A DNA stretch of 64,000 nt from Nostoc sp. NMS2 (lineage in GTDB: Bacteria > Cyanobacteriota > Cyanobacteriia > Cyanobacteriales > Nostocaceae). Shown piece after piece: positions 26,801-35,130 of the stretch. The notes under the pieces are model-generated. The model saw only the letters and a program-made list of their open reading frames with translations, was not told the DNA's origin and did no database searches. A program made the position numbers and the translations under genes. Positions within the stretch are counted from its first letter, which is position 1; the number at the start of each line of letters is the position of its first letter. The stretch lies in assembly GCF_017115105.1 (NCBI RefSeq), contig NZ_JABXKH010000173.1, positions 1 through 64,000 of the forward strand, given 5' to 3'.

Positions 26801-27181
26801 TCTTCTTTGCTCACAAATCCAACCAAAAGTCTTGAAAATGCCTCTACAAATTTAGAAACTCTCCAAGAGCAAGCTAGCTTAAAAAATAGCAGCAAGCCTG
26901 CTAATGTATTGCTACAAGATCGCCATGAAACTGTAGAAAAATCAGAAATTAACGAAAGTTGGGCAACAGAACAGGAAACTCCTAATTTAACAAATTACGG
27001 TGTTGTTGACGAACCCCATTTACTCAATTTACGTAGTCCTTATTATCAAAACTTGAGTGAAAATGCTTCTCGGATGACCAAAGCCCATGCTATTTTTCTG
27101 CAAGCGCGACAAGAGTCACTAAAGCAAATTAGCGCCATAATTCAGTTGCAAATAGCTTGTTATCAAAAGTTATTTGAATGA
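23900..27181 (+). CDS. KS(chain-length-factor)-AT protein, PfaB/HglD-like
   Basis: This protein has 1093 aa from the ATG; a GTG one codon earlier is possible. Residues about 10-430 have a ketosynthase fold, but the active Cys is replaced by Glu179 (AEENSVF where AACASS is expected) and the first His motif reads EVVGSGI. Only GHTYAASG is kept. It therefore resembles a chain-length-factor partner, not a condensing enzyme. Residues about 530-880 form an acyltransferase-like domain with Ser654 in GYSLGE. The last 200 residues are low-complexity linker, ending in a helix (TKAHAIFLQARQESLKQ) similar to the linker motif in the 2376-aa synthase. It probably pairs with that synthase's KS and sets chain length or loads and releases acyl chains. 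Confidence 0.88.
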   Translation: MEGFSQNKIPKIAIVGMDCYLGGGCKGLDTFERSIYEGIQHFISIPPQRWQAIEAQQQLLKNYGFTDGVLPLGAYIKDFKIDTFRLEIPPEEVDNFNPEELLMLQVANNALKDAALRQGTRIAIIIATTKELTLHQQKEQLEVIDKYNEYPSYIENSVANYISKLWNFAGPTFTLIAEENSVFKALELAQKLLAIREVDAVLVGAIELAGDGASVLQRNQITKVNTGVNTLSYDQNANGWIVGEGAAAVVLKLHDTAKQENNRIYATIDALSLVENSKSKINSSSVPNSEVITQACQQAFHLADIQPTDINYLEVVGSGIPQQDELEIQGLLTAYRTFEANLTCAIGSVKANIGHTYAASGIVSLVKTALCLYHRYIPAVPQWSGPKMPEIWRDSPFYVASESKPWFLEKGATRRIAAINGMEIDGSYAHLILSEELSQQHRSSRYLEQMPYYVFAIAADDQSTLLDQIRTLQQTITDCSISAAAKLTFKAFQQHQQATYAVAILGHNQDELQREIQHSLKGIVNAFETGKDWQSPLGSYFTAKPLGQRGKISFVYPGAFSAYIGVGQNLFRLFPQLYDEPLLKNSHNRLANVEKLVYPRSLEKLSNRQLENLEQILINDPVGILELEMFFATLLTATLNNYFQIKPQSVFGYSLGEISMMLAQGIWGNFLDGSQSFNSSSLFKTRLSGPKNAVREYWGLPQEQNEQGEDFWRNYIVMCPVSRVQEAIKHENRVYLPLINTTEEVVIAGETQACKRVIANLNCDALSAPFTHVIHCEAMRSEYDELVRLNTLPIQNVSETIFYSTAEYKPINLDSDSIAHNIAQNVCKQLNFPQLINRVYEDGFKIFIEVGAGSNCSRWIGKILNQKEYVTVSLNKRGVDDHTSIVKALAKLLSHRVDLDLSPLYSQESENFNQSQSRVKTITLDNSKISYTSLKKRNQKILQDITIENGNQQQFQLLELKEVTQMNSSLLTNPTKSLENASTNLETLQEQASLKNSSKPANVLLQDRHETVEKSEINESWATEQETPNLTNYGVVDEPHLLNLRSPYYQNLSENASRMTKAHAIFLQARQESLKQISAIIQLQIACYQKLFE

Positions 27182-27465
27182 TAATCATTTAAAGCAGTAA
27201 AGTACCCAGATTACTTGAATATAGCTTTTCCTAATCAAATGAGGTACATATATCATAGCCCCCTATCGAAGAGCGGGGAGCAGGATGGTTTCATACAACC
27301 AGAGAAAAACTAAAACTGGGTTTTAAAGCCTCTCTCCGTTTCGGGGAGAGGTTTGGAGAGGGGTAAAAAGCCATGCTACAAAACAAGAAATCAAGACTTA
27401 TAACTCACAAATAATGAGTATCAATTATCTGGTAAACAATTTTCTTAAACTGGAGATTCAAAAAA
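27182..27465. repeat. Gap with truncated nested repeats
   Basis: A TATAGC-type element starts at 27220 but is interrupted by a reverse-orientation, end-truncated copy (27287-27410) of the 154-bp element at 5634-5787. The pfaD ribosome site (CTGGAG) follows near 27450. Confidence 0.55.
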
Positions 27466-29127
27466 ATGATTGGCGCAGATAATATACTAAATAATAATGG
27501 TAGCTACCTGAAAATTTCAGACTTTATTTATCAACAAAATCAAGTTTGGCAAGGTGCTTTAGATTCTATATCTTTTAATGGAAAAGGGATAAAATCTAAG
27601 TTGCTAAATTTAGATAAGCCTTGTTATATTATTAAAGTGGAAGGAAAAATTGGCGCAACTAACGAAGGTCATTTATATCCTTATAATCCAGAAAAAACTG
27701 GGCAAATAGAAATATTAATAGCTGTTCTGCCCCTCTCAATCCGACAACTAGGCGATCCAAATTTTATCAAATCTCATGGTGTAAAATACGCTTATGCCAC
27801 GGGCGCAATGGCTCAAGGAATTGCTTCTGAAGACTTAGTAATTACCCTTGGCAAAGAGAGAATATTAAGTTCATTTGGTGCTGGTGGTTTATCTCCTAAT
27901 CGCGTCGAAGCAGCCATTAACCGTATTCAACAAGCTTTACCCCAAGGCCCTTACGCATTTAACTTGCTCCATAGTCCCAGCGAACCTGCTATTGAACGCG
28001 GTGTTGTCGATTTGTATCTTAAATATCAGGTGAGAACAATAGAAGCTTCCGCCTTCCTCGATTTGACTGACAACATTGTTTACTACCGAACTGCTGGACT
28101 TGCTTTGAATGCAGCCAATCAAATCGAAATCAAAAATAAAATCATTGCCAAAATTTCCAGGAGAGAAGTTGCAACTAAATTTCTACAACCTGCTCCCACA
28201 AAAATTTTGAACCAATTAGTTGAGCAAGGTTTTATTAGTGAATTACAAGCAACCCTCGCTGAAAAAATTCCTGTAGCTGACGATATTACTGTCGAAGCAG
28301 ATTCTGGAGGTCATACAGATAATCGTCCTTTGGTTTGTCTCTTACCTTCCATCTTGGAATTGAGAGATGAAATTCAAAGAAAGTTTTCTTATGAAAAACC
28401 TGTTAGAGTCGGAGTAGCAGGAGGAATTGCTACGCCACAATCAGCATTAGCTGCCTTTATGATGGGAGCAGCTTATGTTGTAACCGGCTCAATTAATCAG
28501 TCTTGTATTGAAGCTGGGACTTCTCAACATACTAAACAATTGCTGGCTCAAGCTGATATGGCTGATGTGATGATGGCTCCAGCAGCAGATATGTTTGAAA
28601 TGGGGGTAAAACTCCAAGTTCTCAAAAGAGGAACCCTCTTTCCTTTACGAGCGCAAAAACTGTTTGAATTATATAAAAACTATGACTCAATCGAAGATAT
28701 TCCACTGGTAGAAAGAGATAAATTAGAAAAACAAGTCTTCAAAAATAGCTTGGGAGCAGTTTGGGAAGAGACAGTTAATTATTTATCTCAACGTAATCCC
28801 GATAAATTAACCAAAGCTATTAATAATCCCAAGCTGAAGATGGCTCTAATTTTCCGATGGTATCTCGGATTATCATCCCGTTGGTCTAACTTTGGAGAAA
28901 AAGGCAGAGAAATGGATTATCAAATTTGGTGTGGCCCTGCTATGGGCAGCTTTAATGACTGGGTTAGAGGCTCTTATTTATCTGAACCAAATAATCGCCA
29001 GGTAGTTGATGTCGCAAACCATATCATGACTGGTGCAGCATTTTTATACCGAATACAAAGTTTGAAAATTCAAGGCTTGCAAATGCCAGATTATTATAGT
29101 GAATATCGCCCAGATACTTTTAACTAA
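27466..29127 (+). CDS. pfaD: PfaD-family enoyl reductase
   Basis: This 553-aa protein is of the nitronate-monooxygenase/FabK-like TIM-barrel flavin family, specifically the PfaD type of PUFA and trans-AT PKS systems. Typical stretches are GPYAFNLLHSPSEPAIERG, VEADSGGHTDNRPL (with the active-site His) and the FMN phosphate loop VGVAGGIATPQSALAAFMMGA. It should reduce enoyl thioesters on the synthase ACPs in trans, using FMN and NAD(P)H. The main synthase has KR and DH but no ER domain, so PfaD completes the reductive cycle. It lies 14 nt before the diiron oxygenase gene and is probably cotranscribed. The length is normal. Confidence 0.95.
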   Translation: MIGADNILNNNGSYLKISDFIYQQNQVWQGALDSISFNGKGIKSKLLNLDKPCYIIKVEGKIGATNEGHLYPYNPEKTGQIEILIAVLPLSIRQLGDPNFIKSHGVKYAYATGAMAQGIASEDLVITLGKERILSSFGAGGLSPNRVEAAINRIQQALPQGPYAFNLLHSPSEPAIERGVVDLYLKYQVRTIEASAFLDLTDNIVYYRTAGLALNAANQIEIKNKIIAKISRREVATKFLQPAPTKILNQLVEQGFISELQATLAEKIPVADDITVEADSGGHTDNRPLVCLLPSILELRDEIQRKFSYEKPVRVGVAGGIATPQSALAAFMMGAAYVVTGSINQSCIEAGTSQHTKQLLAQADMADVMMAPAADMFEMGVKLQVLKRGTLFPLRAQKLFELYKNYDSIEDIPLVERDKLEKQVFKNSLGAVWEETVNYLSQRNPDKLTKAINNPKLKMALIFRWYLGLSSRWSNFGEKGREMDYQIWCGPAMGSFNDWVRGSYLSEPNNRQVVDVANHIMTGAAFLYRIQSLKIQGLQMPDYYSEYRPDTFN

Positions 29128-29141
29128 AGGAGGAAAAATAC

Positions 29142-30443
29142 ATGGATACTATTAAAATTGATGACCGAATTCCTAAGATTCAAAATAGGCTTTTTGAGCA
29201 GGCACATACTCAGCCATTAGAATTAAAAACTCTTGCCATAGCTATTAATAAACAGGGAATTAATGGAGAGAAATTGTACTCTCATCCTGGAATAATTCCT
29301 TTACCTATGCCATTTTGCGGATATTTACGTTCTTTGAGTAAACGTCAAAAAGCAATTTTATCGGCAGCGTTTCTAGCTAATTTCTACAAATTTGTTGCCA
29401 ATAGTGAATCGCAAGCTATTGTATCTAACATAAGTGTTTCTGAAAAAGTTTTTGCTCCCTACTCAGATGAATATATGATTCTTCATCAGGAAACTAATGA
29501 AGAGTTAGATCATATTTGGTCTTTCCGAACTATACATAGTATGGTTGTTAGAGAAACAAGAGTTAAAGACTCATTTGATGAGCCTGGTTTCTTTTATGGA
29601 AATGTTGGTGCTATATCTCAATTAGATATAGAAAAACTGACTACTCATTTTATTTTTGATGTAGAACTTGAAAAAACTCTGTTTCATCTAGCCAATGGTA
29701 AAACTTTTCTCAAAAATTTAGTAGATCAGCTACAATGTCAAGATAGAAGTTGGTTATATCGAACTTTACGCTTTATAGTTGGGGATGCCGTGAGGATGCT
29801 ACCCGCTCAAAAAGTTCAAGAGAATGGGTTGGGTGGTTTGTGGTTACTTTTCCGATATGTTGCCAATGTAGAATTAAAACAAGCTGAAAGCTTTTTATTT
29901 GATGAACCTGAAAATTTTGATTATGAGCCATTAGCTTTTGAACTCAATCAGGGTCACTTAGCAGATGAAGCCCGTCACTACACAACATCTTTCGATTTAG
30001 GCTTAGAACTGTATAAAAAAGCTTCTCCAGAAGCTCAAGAGTTCATTAGACATTTTCTCCAAAAAGTTGTGGAAGATAACATTAATGGTGCTTTTAGAAC
30101 TTATCTTGAGAAGATAGACCTAATTAAGCAAGGATTGCTATTTACTGAGGTTAGAATTGGGCTAGATACACTACGTATGTCTTTGAATCATCCTGAATTT
30201 GCCGATAAGCAAATAGATGTGGATGAACTAGTTGATTCTTGGAGAGATATGAGCTTAAGTTGGCGAAAAATAATTGGTCCCTTAGAACAAAAAAGTTGGC
30301 ATTATAGAGCGCAGCAGCTATCTCGTCTAATTCAATCACTGGAACTTGAATTAGATAAAGACCGACTAGGTAATCGCTATGAGCGCTATCAGGATGCTCT
30401 GGAAACTAAGGATATTCAAAAACTTGTTGAAGTTGCCCAATAA
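29142..30443 (+). CDS. AurF-type diiron oxygenase
   Basis: This 433-aa helical protein shows the ligand pattern of AurF/CmlI non-haem diiron oxygenases: Glu121-x2-His124 (EELDHIW) and His272-x3-Glu276-x2-His279 (HLADEARH), exactly the spacing of H223/E227/H230 in AurF. Further acidic ligands are probably Glu117 and one in the 240s helix. AurF and CmlI oxidise aryl amines; other relatives hydroxylate or oxidise acyl chains. It follows pfaD by 14 nt with a strong ribosome site (AAAGGAGG), and a ferredoxin gene follows 46 nt later, the obvious electron donor. It likely oxidises the acyl chain or an amine of the product. The substrate is unknown. Confidence 0.82.
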   Translation: MDTIKIDDRIPKIQNRLFEQAHTQPLELKTLAIAINKQGINGEKLYSHPGIIPLPMPFCGYLRSLSKRQKAILSAAFLANFYKFVANSESQAIVSNISVSEKVFAPYSDEYMILHQETNEELDHIWSFRTIHSMVVRETRVKDSFDEPGFFYGNVGAISQLDIEKLTTHFIFDVELEKTLFHLANGKTFLKNLVDQLQCQDRSWLYRTLRFIVGDAVRMLPAQKVQENGLGGLWLLFRYVANVELKQAESFLFDEPENFDYEPLAFELNQGHLADEARHYTTSFDLGLELYKKASPEAQEFIRHFLQKVVEDNINGAFRTYLEKIDLIKQGLLFTEVRIGLDTLRMSLNHPEFADKQIDVDELVDSWRDMSLSWRKIIGPLEQKSWHYRAQQLSRLIQSLELELDKDRLGNRYERYQDALETKDIQKLVEVAQ

Positions 30444-30489
30444 GTGGAAAATCTATTAACTCTTTTACCAATTCCAATAAGTTAAAAAA

Positions 30490-30777
30490 ATGGTAGTATC
30501 CATTCATTTTCAAGACGATCAAAGAACAGTTAAAGTCGAAGCAAATCAACGCTTAACTAAGATTTGCGATCGCTATCCTAGTTCAATTTTATTTGGTTGT
30601 CGTAGTGTTGCTTGCGGAACCTGCCTCATAGAAGTTGTCAGTGGGATAGAAAATCTAATTCCTGTAATGGATGAAGAGCGGATTTTACTTGATGTGTTAG
30701 CTCCAGAGAATCCCAATGTTCGCCTAGCTTGTCAATGCGTAGTGCAGGGTGATATTTGCATTCGGATGGCTGATTAA
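30490..30777 (+). CDS. 2Fe-2S ferredoxin
   Basis: This 95-aa ferredoxin has cluster ligands Cys37, Cys42 and Cys45 (GCRSVACGTC) and a fourth at Cys81 or Cys83 (LACQC). The C-x4-C-x2-C pattern is of the plant or FdxH-like type. It lies directly behind the diiron oxygenase gene, so it is most likely the dedicated electron carrier that re-reduces the diiron centre. The length is normal. No ferredoxin reductase gene is nearby; a housekeeping reductase would be needed. Confidence 0.92.
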   Translation: MVVSIHFQDDQRTVKVEANQRLTKICDRYPSSILFGCRSVACGTCLIEVVSGIENLIPVMDEERILLDVLAPENPNVRLACQCVVQGDICIRMAD

Positions 30778-31076
30778 CTGACAAATTTTATGTAGCTCGA
30801 TATGGGTTTATATCGATTAGCTATAAGGTTGCTCGATAATTTAGGGCAAAATATCAAGTCTTAGCAAGCTTCATTTTGTGCAGTTTCACAAAAGATTGTT
30901 ATTAGGAAACATGAAGCAGTTGGAAAGCTCAATGGTTTTTCTAATATCTCTTATCTTAGAGGTTGTTTGAAAAGTTTTTCAAACATCCTCTTAGACTTTT
31001 CAAAAACTTTAGCCAGTATAGCAATCCTATTTAGGAATGCTATATATCCAATTCCTTTTACTTCAGAGGTATGTAA
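30778..31076. other. Gap with hairpin between ferredoxin and ACP genes
   Basis: It contains a good hairpin at 30958-30992 (arms AGAGG.TGTTTGAAAA and complement, separated by a few bases) and AT-rich sequence. The hairpin could attenuate transcription into the ACP gene or mark an mRNA processing point. No gene is seen. Confidence 0.5.
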
Positions 31077-31382
31077 ATGAGTCAGTCTATTCCTGAGACA
31101 ACTAAAAAGCAGTCTTATACCGCAGAAGAAATTCAAGCTTGGTTAGTGTCTCATATTGCAGAGCAGCTAGGAGTTGAAGCCAAGGATATAGATGTCCGTC
31201 AGCCTTTAGACAGCTACGGTTTAGAGTCAGCGCAGGCAATGTTTTTGGTTAGCAAAGCGGAGAAGTTGTTTGGTTTTGAACTATCTCCAATCTTATTGTG
31301 GCGTTACCCTACTATTGAAACCCTATCCCAGCGATTAGCCGAAGAATCTAAAGCCTCACAATCAGAAACTTTTGAGATTTGA
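31077..31382 (+). CDS. Free-standing acyl carrier protein
   Basis: This 101-aa ACP/PCP-like carrier has phosphopantetheine attachment Ser51 in [10 protein letters not shown], and helices before and after of the normal pattern. The N-terminal 15 residues are an extension. The GLESA form is more like PKS/NRPS carrier domains than fatty-acid AcpP. It sits between the redox genes and a condensation-like acyltransferase. It may receive the acyl chain from the synthase and present it to the diiron oxygenase or to the acyltransferase. It is likely modified by an Sfp-type transferase encoded elsewhere. Confidence 0.92.
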   Translation: MSQSIPETTKKQSYTAEEIQAWLVSHIAEQLGVEAKDIDVRQPLDSYGLESAQAMFLVSKAEKLFGFELSPILLWRYPTIETLSQRLAEESKASQSETFEI

Positions 31383-31549
31383 AAAATAAAGCTGTTTGTA
31401 AAAAGTTTAAATAACAAAATTTTGATCGTTTCAAACTATGTTTTACAGGTCTTTAGCAAAGCTTATTCAGCTTGTCAGTCAATAAAAACAAGCTCAATCA
31501 ATAACTAAGCTTGCAAGCAATCAGTCCTTAGAGGAAATCAAAAGTAAAT

Positions 31550-32884
31550 ATGATTTACAACAGAAAACTGGGATGTCTTGAGCAAGCTATGGAAATCTTA
31601 AATAGCCACGCTAAAACCTGGAACATAGTCACTATTAGTCGTATCAAGGGCTATATCTGCGAAGAAACTCTGGCACAAGCGTTAGACGTGATTCAGTGTC
31701 TTCACCCACGTCTAAATTCTCAAATTATTCGTTCTAAGAATAGTTTTAGCTTTCAAAATCAAGGAACAGCAAAAATAACTTTACGGGTTGTAAGGCAGTC
31801 AAATAATGAGCAGTGGCAAGAAGTTGTTTATGAAGAGATGAACAAGGGAATTGATAGTAGCCAAGGTCTGTTGCGAGTGGTTCTTGTTCATCTGGTGGGT
31901 GATGAGCATATAAGTTACCTAATTACAACAATACACCATGCGATCGCAGATGGTTTATCATCCATCCGACTTCACTCAGAAATTTTGACTTTTTGTCAGA
32001 AAATTGTGTCCGGCGAACCAATTCACCCACTTACTAGCTTAACTCCACTTCCACCCATCGAAGAACTAATGCCCGAATGGACTAAGGGGTTCACAGGTAA
32101 GATAAACAGCATTATCTTTTTGTTGCAGCTTGGGTTCCAAAAAGTCTGGAATCAACCAAAAACATTAGGTTTTCACAAGTATGTATCCGTTGCAAAGCGT
32201 AATTGCAATATTATCCACAGACAACTTAATCAAGACTTAACCCAAAAATTTGTAAATCATTGTCGGCAAGAGAATACAACAATACATAGTGCTTTGTGTG
32301 CTGTACTTATGTTTACAGTAGTGAGAAAAAGAATTAAAGGTAATAGAAAAAATGTCCGAGTAAACTGCTTATCATATTTTGACTTGAGGAGATATTTGGA
32401 ACCAGCAATCAGTGATAATCACATGGCTGTATTAGCCTCCTCTATTATGGGATTTCATACCATACGTAGAAATATGTCCATCTGGGAATTAGCCCGTGAG
32501 GTGAAACAAAAGCTTGAATTTAGTAAAAAGTCTGGCGATCTTTTTAAAATGATTTTGATTGCCAAGCACCTCATAGATTTTTGTTTTATCTTCCCCAAGC
32601 AAGTAGCTGCCACAGTGTCTGTTTCTAATGTTGGCAAGGTAAATGTGCCCGCAATTTACGGTGAATTTGAACTAGAAGAAATCAGTTTTGCTGGTTCTCA
32701 TGCTTTGTATGCGGGTGTTTTTGTTATTCATGCTTCAACTTTTAAAGGAAAAATGCTGCTAAATTTTGTATTTTCTCAGCCTTCAATCGATCAAAATGAT
32801 ATGGAAATTATTGTGAATAATATTATGTCATACATATTTGATATTTGCAATTTAAACAGAGATTGTTTATTAACATTTGATTAG
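31550..32884 (+). CDS. Condensation-domain-like acyltransferase
   Basis: This 444-aa stand-alone protein has the HHxxxDG catalytic motif (HHAIADG, catalytic His130) of NRPS condensation domains, PapA and wax-ester or alcohol acyltransferases. The usual C-domain DFGWG motif is absent; instead the C-terminal half has the PapA-like phrase SVSNVGKVNVPAIYG. It is therefore more likely a PapA/AATase-type enzyme that moves an acyl group from an ACP to an alcohol or amine than a peptide-bond-forming domain. It follows the free ACP gene and precedes a protein with a TubC docking domain. It could release the synthase product onto a head group. The acceptor is unknown. Confidence 0.85.
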   Translation: MIYNRKLGCLEQAMEILNSHAKTWNIVTISRIKGYICEETLAQALDVIQCLHPRLNSQIIRSKNSFSFQNQGTAKITLRVVRQSNNEQWQEVVYEEMNKGIDSSQGLLRVVLVHLVGDEHISYLITTIHHAIADGLSSIRLHSEILTFCQKIVSGEPIHPLTSLTPLPPIEELMPEWTKGFTGKINSIIFLLQLGFQKVWNQPKTLGFHKYVSVAKRNCNIIHRQLNQDLTQKFVNHCRQENTTIHSALCAVLMFTVVRKRIKGNRKNVRVNCLSYFDLRRYLEPAISDNHMAVLASSIMGFHTIRRNMSIWELAREVKQKLEFSKKSGDLFKMILIAKHLIDFCFIFPKQVAATVSVSNVGKVNVPAIYGEFELEEISFAGSHALYAGVFVIHASTFKGKMLLNFVFSQPSIDQNDMEIIVNNIMSYIFDICNLNRDCLLTFD

Positions 32885-32952
32885 GCGTATTTGTTAATAA
32901 TTTTAGAAGCTCACAAACTAATACTTTGAAAAAATTAGGAGATTCTGCAACT

Positions 32953-34830
32953 ATGAACGCATCAGATATTGTAGCAAAACTTACTCAACAGGGTGTTCAT
33001 TTGTGGGTTGATAACGACAAATTAAAGATTCGCTCACCAAAGGGAGTAATCACATTAGAAATGCAAGCAGAAATAGTTGCTAGCAAAGCAGAGATTGTGG
33101 CATTTCTGCACGAGATGGATGTAGCTGCTGATTTAAGTTCTGTCCCTTTAAGTCAAGGATTAAATTTACAAACTATTGGTCGTCTAATTGGAGGATTTTC
33201 AGAGCAATCAACTGTAGAGTATCAGCCGCCAATTATTGATCCTAAAGCTATGGCTCAAAAATTGATAGTTACATTTAAACCTTTACCTGATAGCTACAAT
33301 AATCAAGAAATTCGTAAATTTCGCCAAGAATTGGAAGTTAAACTGAGAGATTATGGTGTCAAAGTTTTATCTTGGAACGAAGCGATCGCAGAATTTAACT
33401 ATGACCTAACACTTCCGATCATTAACAAAAAGAAAAACTTCAAATTCAAAGGGGTTAAATCAGAAGTTAATGCAATCATTGATGTAGAAATAGCTCCTTC
33501 AATTATCAGAAAAATTGGTATATTTGCAGCAGAGCTACTCTATCAATTTTATTCTAGCTTTGTTTTAAACGATCGAAAAATGCCTGTTATAAAAATAGCC
33601 AGATTGAGCAGTTGGGCTGAAGATCATGCAGCTAAGTATGTTGATAATCCTAGCAAAACACAAGTAATTGTTATTACAGAAATAGACAATGATTTCATTA
33701 ATCCTCTTATTGCGTATAAACAAAAAATAAATATTGGCTTAAACACTTTAATTAGAACATTTTCAGAGATTGTTATTGGAGTTTCCTCTGAGAAAATTTC
33801 TATATTGAACATGAATCTTTCCGACTCCATATTTTCCAAAAACGAGATAGAAGGGTTTGTCTTAAAATCACTAATCCCTAAAGTTTTTGTACCGATTGCC
33901 CCACTTTTACTGAGTCGATTTGAGCTAGGACAGTATAATCCCCAAGAATCTAGCTATGCTGCAAAATTAGTTAAATTGGGCCAGGAATTGGCATCAACAG
34001 GCTTATTCCCTCCTGGTTTTAAGTTGGACGAAGTTATTAAAAGAAAATCCCATAGAGATATTGTCAGCATCATTATAAATGGTAGAACAGGTGTTTCTTA
34101 TGGCTTTGTTGCTTATGCTGAACCTCCACAATATTTTGGAGATGTAGAAGTAACTCAAAACGAGTGGGAAAATCTACTACCTGTTAAGGGATTTAGTAGT
34201 AACGAACTTCGTCAAAATGAAAATGGCAGACGCTATGTAAAAATTAAATTACTAGAAAAATACGTATTTAGGCAAATCCCCGATATTTGGCTTGTCAGTT
34301 CTCGTTCTGGGTCAAATAAAACAGACTTGAATATCGCTGACGATATTATCAGAATTGGTTTGAAAGAAAAGCTATATCTCCAATTACCTAAAGTGATTCG
34401 TTCGGAATTAGCAGATATGAAACCTTCTTATGATATTTATGTCATGCTTGCGATTAGTCTTTCTGCGGCTTTGTATACACCAGAGTTAATTAAAAATGGT
34501 GCGCCAATTGTTCATTTCCACGGCTACCCAGCATTTGATTGGTTTAAACCAAATGAATACTGTGTTGGAGTAAATAATCCTTCGGTACCTTGTGGAACCT
34601 ATGAATCTGGTGTATTCAACTTTCTGGGTATTTCTAGCTTGGTCGAACAACAAGCTAGAAATATATCTTTAGTTAGTTTAGTAGAACCAGATCATGGAAC
34701 AAATTTTATAGCTCATGATTTGGATTATCTAGTCGAAAGATTGAAAACTGGGTGTGCAGACGGGCAAATTGAATTAGGTGGAAAACATTTTGCTTCTCTG
34801 AAATCGAAGGTAGAAGAATACAGAATCTAA
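32953..34830 (+). CDS. Unknown protein with N-terminal TubC docking domain
   Basis: The protein has 625 aa from the ATG with a good ribosome site (AGGAG 11 nt upstream); an in-frame TTG at 32926 would add nine residues. Residues 1-52 are a typical TubC_N docking domain of NRPS/PKS assembly lines (VAKLTQQGVHLWVDNDKLKI). The remaining 570 residues match no family I recognise. They contain mixed alpha/beta sequence, several His/Cys-containing motifs (IVHFHGYPAFDW, VPCGTYESGVFN, VEPDHGTNFIAHD) and no ATP-binding or thioesterase motif. TubC domains bind C-terminal peptides of partner proteins, so this may be a tailoring or release enzyme recruited to the carrier protein. It is the last gene of the set and is followed by a hairpin. 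Confidence 0.8.
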   Translation: MNASDIVAKLTQQGVHLWVDNDKLKIRSPKGVITLEMQAEIVASKAEIVAFLHEMDVAADLSSVPLSQGLNLQTIGRLIGGFSEQSTVEYQPPIIDPKAMAQKLIVTFKPLPDSYNNQEIRKFRQELEVKLRDYGVKVLSWNEAIAEFNYDLTLPIINKKKNFKFKGVKSEVNAIIDVEIAPSIIRKIGIFAAELLYQFYSSFVLNDRKMPVIKIARLSSWAEDHAAKYVDNPSKTQVIVITEIDNDFINPLIAYKQKINIGLNTLIRTFSEIVIGVSSEKISILNMNLSDSIFSKNEIEGFVLKSLIPKVFVPIAPLLLSRFELGQYNPQESSYAAKLVKLGQELASTGLFPPGFKLDEVIKRKSHRDIVSIIINGRTGVSYGFVAYAEPPQYFGDVEVTQNEWENLLPVKGFSSNELRQNENGRRYVKIKLLEKYVFRQIPDIWLVSSRSGSNKTDLNIADDIIRIGLKEKLYLQLPKVIRSELADMKPSYDIYVMLAISLSAALYTPELIKNGAPIVHFHGYPAFDWFKPNEYCVGVNNPSVPCGTYESGVFNFLGISSLVEQQARNISLVSLVEPDHGTNFIAHDLDYLVERLKTGCADGQIELGGKHFASLKSKVEEYRI

Positions 34831-34914
34831 ATTTATAAAATAGGCTCTTAATTATCAATGTTTAACAGTGATAATTACTATGGCAATCCTAAATCATTCA
34901 TGAACACTAAGATC

Positions 34915-34937
34915 CCCGACTTCTCTAGAAAGTCGGG
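34915..34937. terminator. Hairpin terminator after the synthase gene set
   Basis: The perfect arms CCCGACTT and AAGTCGGG are separated by 7 bases and followed by AATTTTAG. They lie 85 bp after the last gene. A similar CCCCGACTTCTT hairpin ends scyF, so this type is a recurrent terminator-like repeat. Confidence 0.6.
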
Positions 34938-35022
34938 AATTTTAGCCTTGAGATTTTCACAAATTGAAACAGATAAGCGGTATAAGCTTGGATCATTCGC
35001 ATAAAAATGCAAAAGCGTTGTT

Positions 35023-35130
35023 TATAGCTTTTCCTAATCAAATGAGGTACTTTATAGCCCCCTCTCATCGCTTGCGGGGAGGGGGTTGGGGGTGGGGTTT
35101 TTGTACCTCACTCAACTGGGAACCGCTATA
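35023..35130. mobile_element. TATAGC-type MITE-like element
   Basis: It starts TATAGCTTTTCCTAATCAAA and ends in CTCAACTGGGAACCGCTATA, imperfect inverted ends that meet GAGGTAC and GTACCTC. Left and right flanks each show TA next to the element, so a TA duplication is possible. The interior is the common 'gcccctctcatcgcttgcgggg' repeat. Near copy of 9139-9244. Confidence 0.65.

Noticed and set aside
32953-34830. NRPS module
   Set aside because: Only the TubC docking domain is present; no adenylation core motifs (such as TSGTTG or YGPTE) or carrier domain were seen in the rest.
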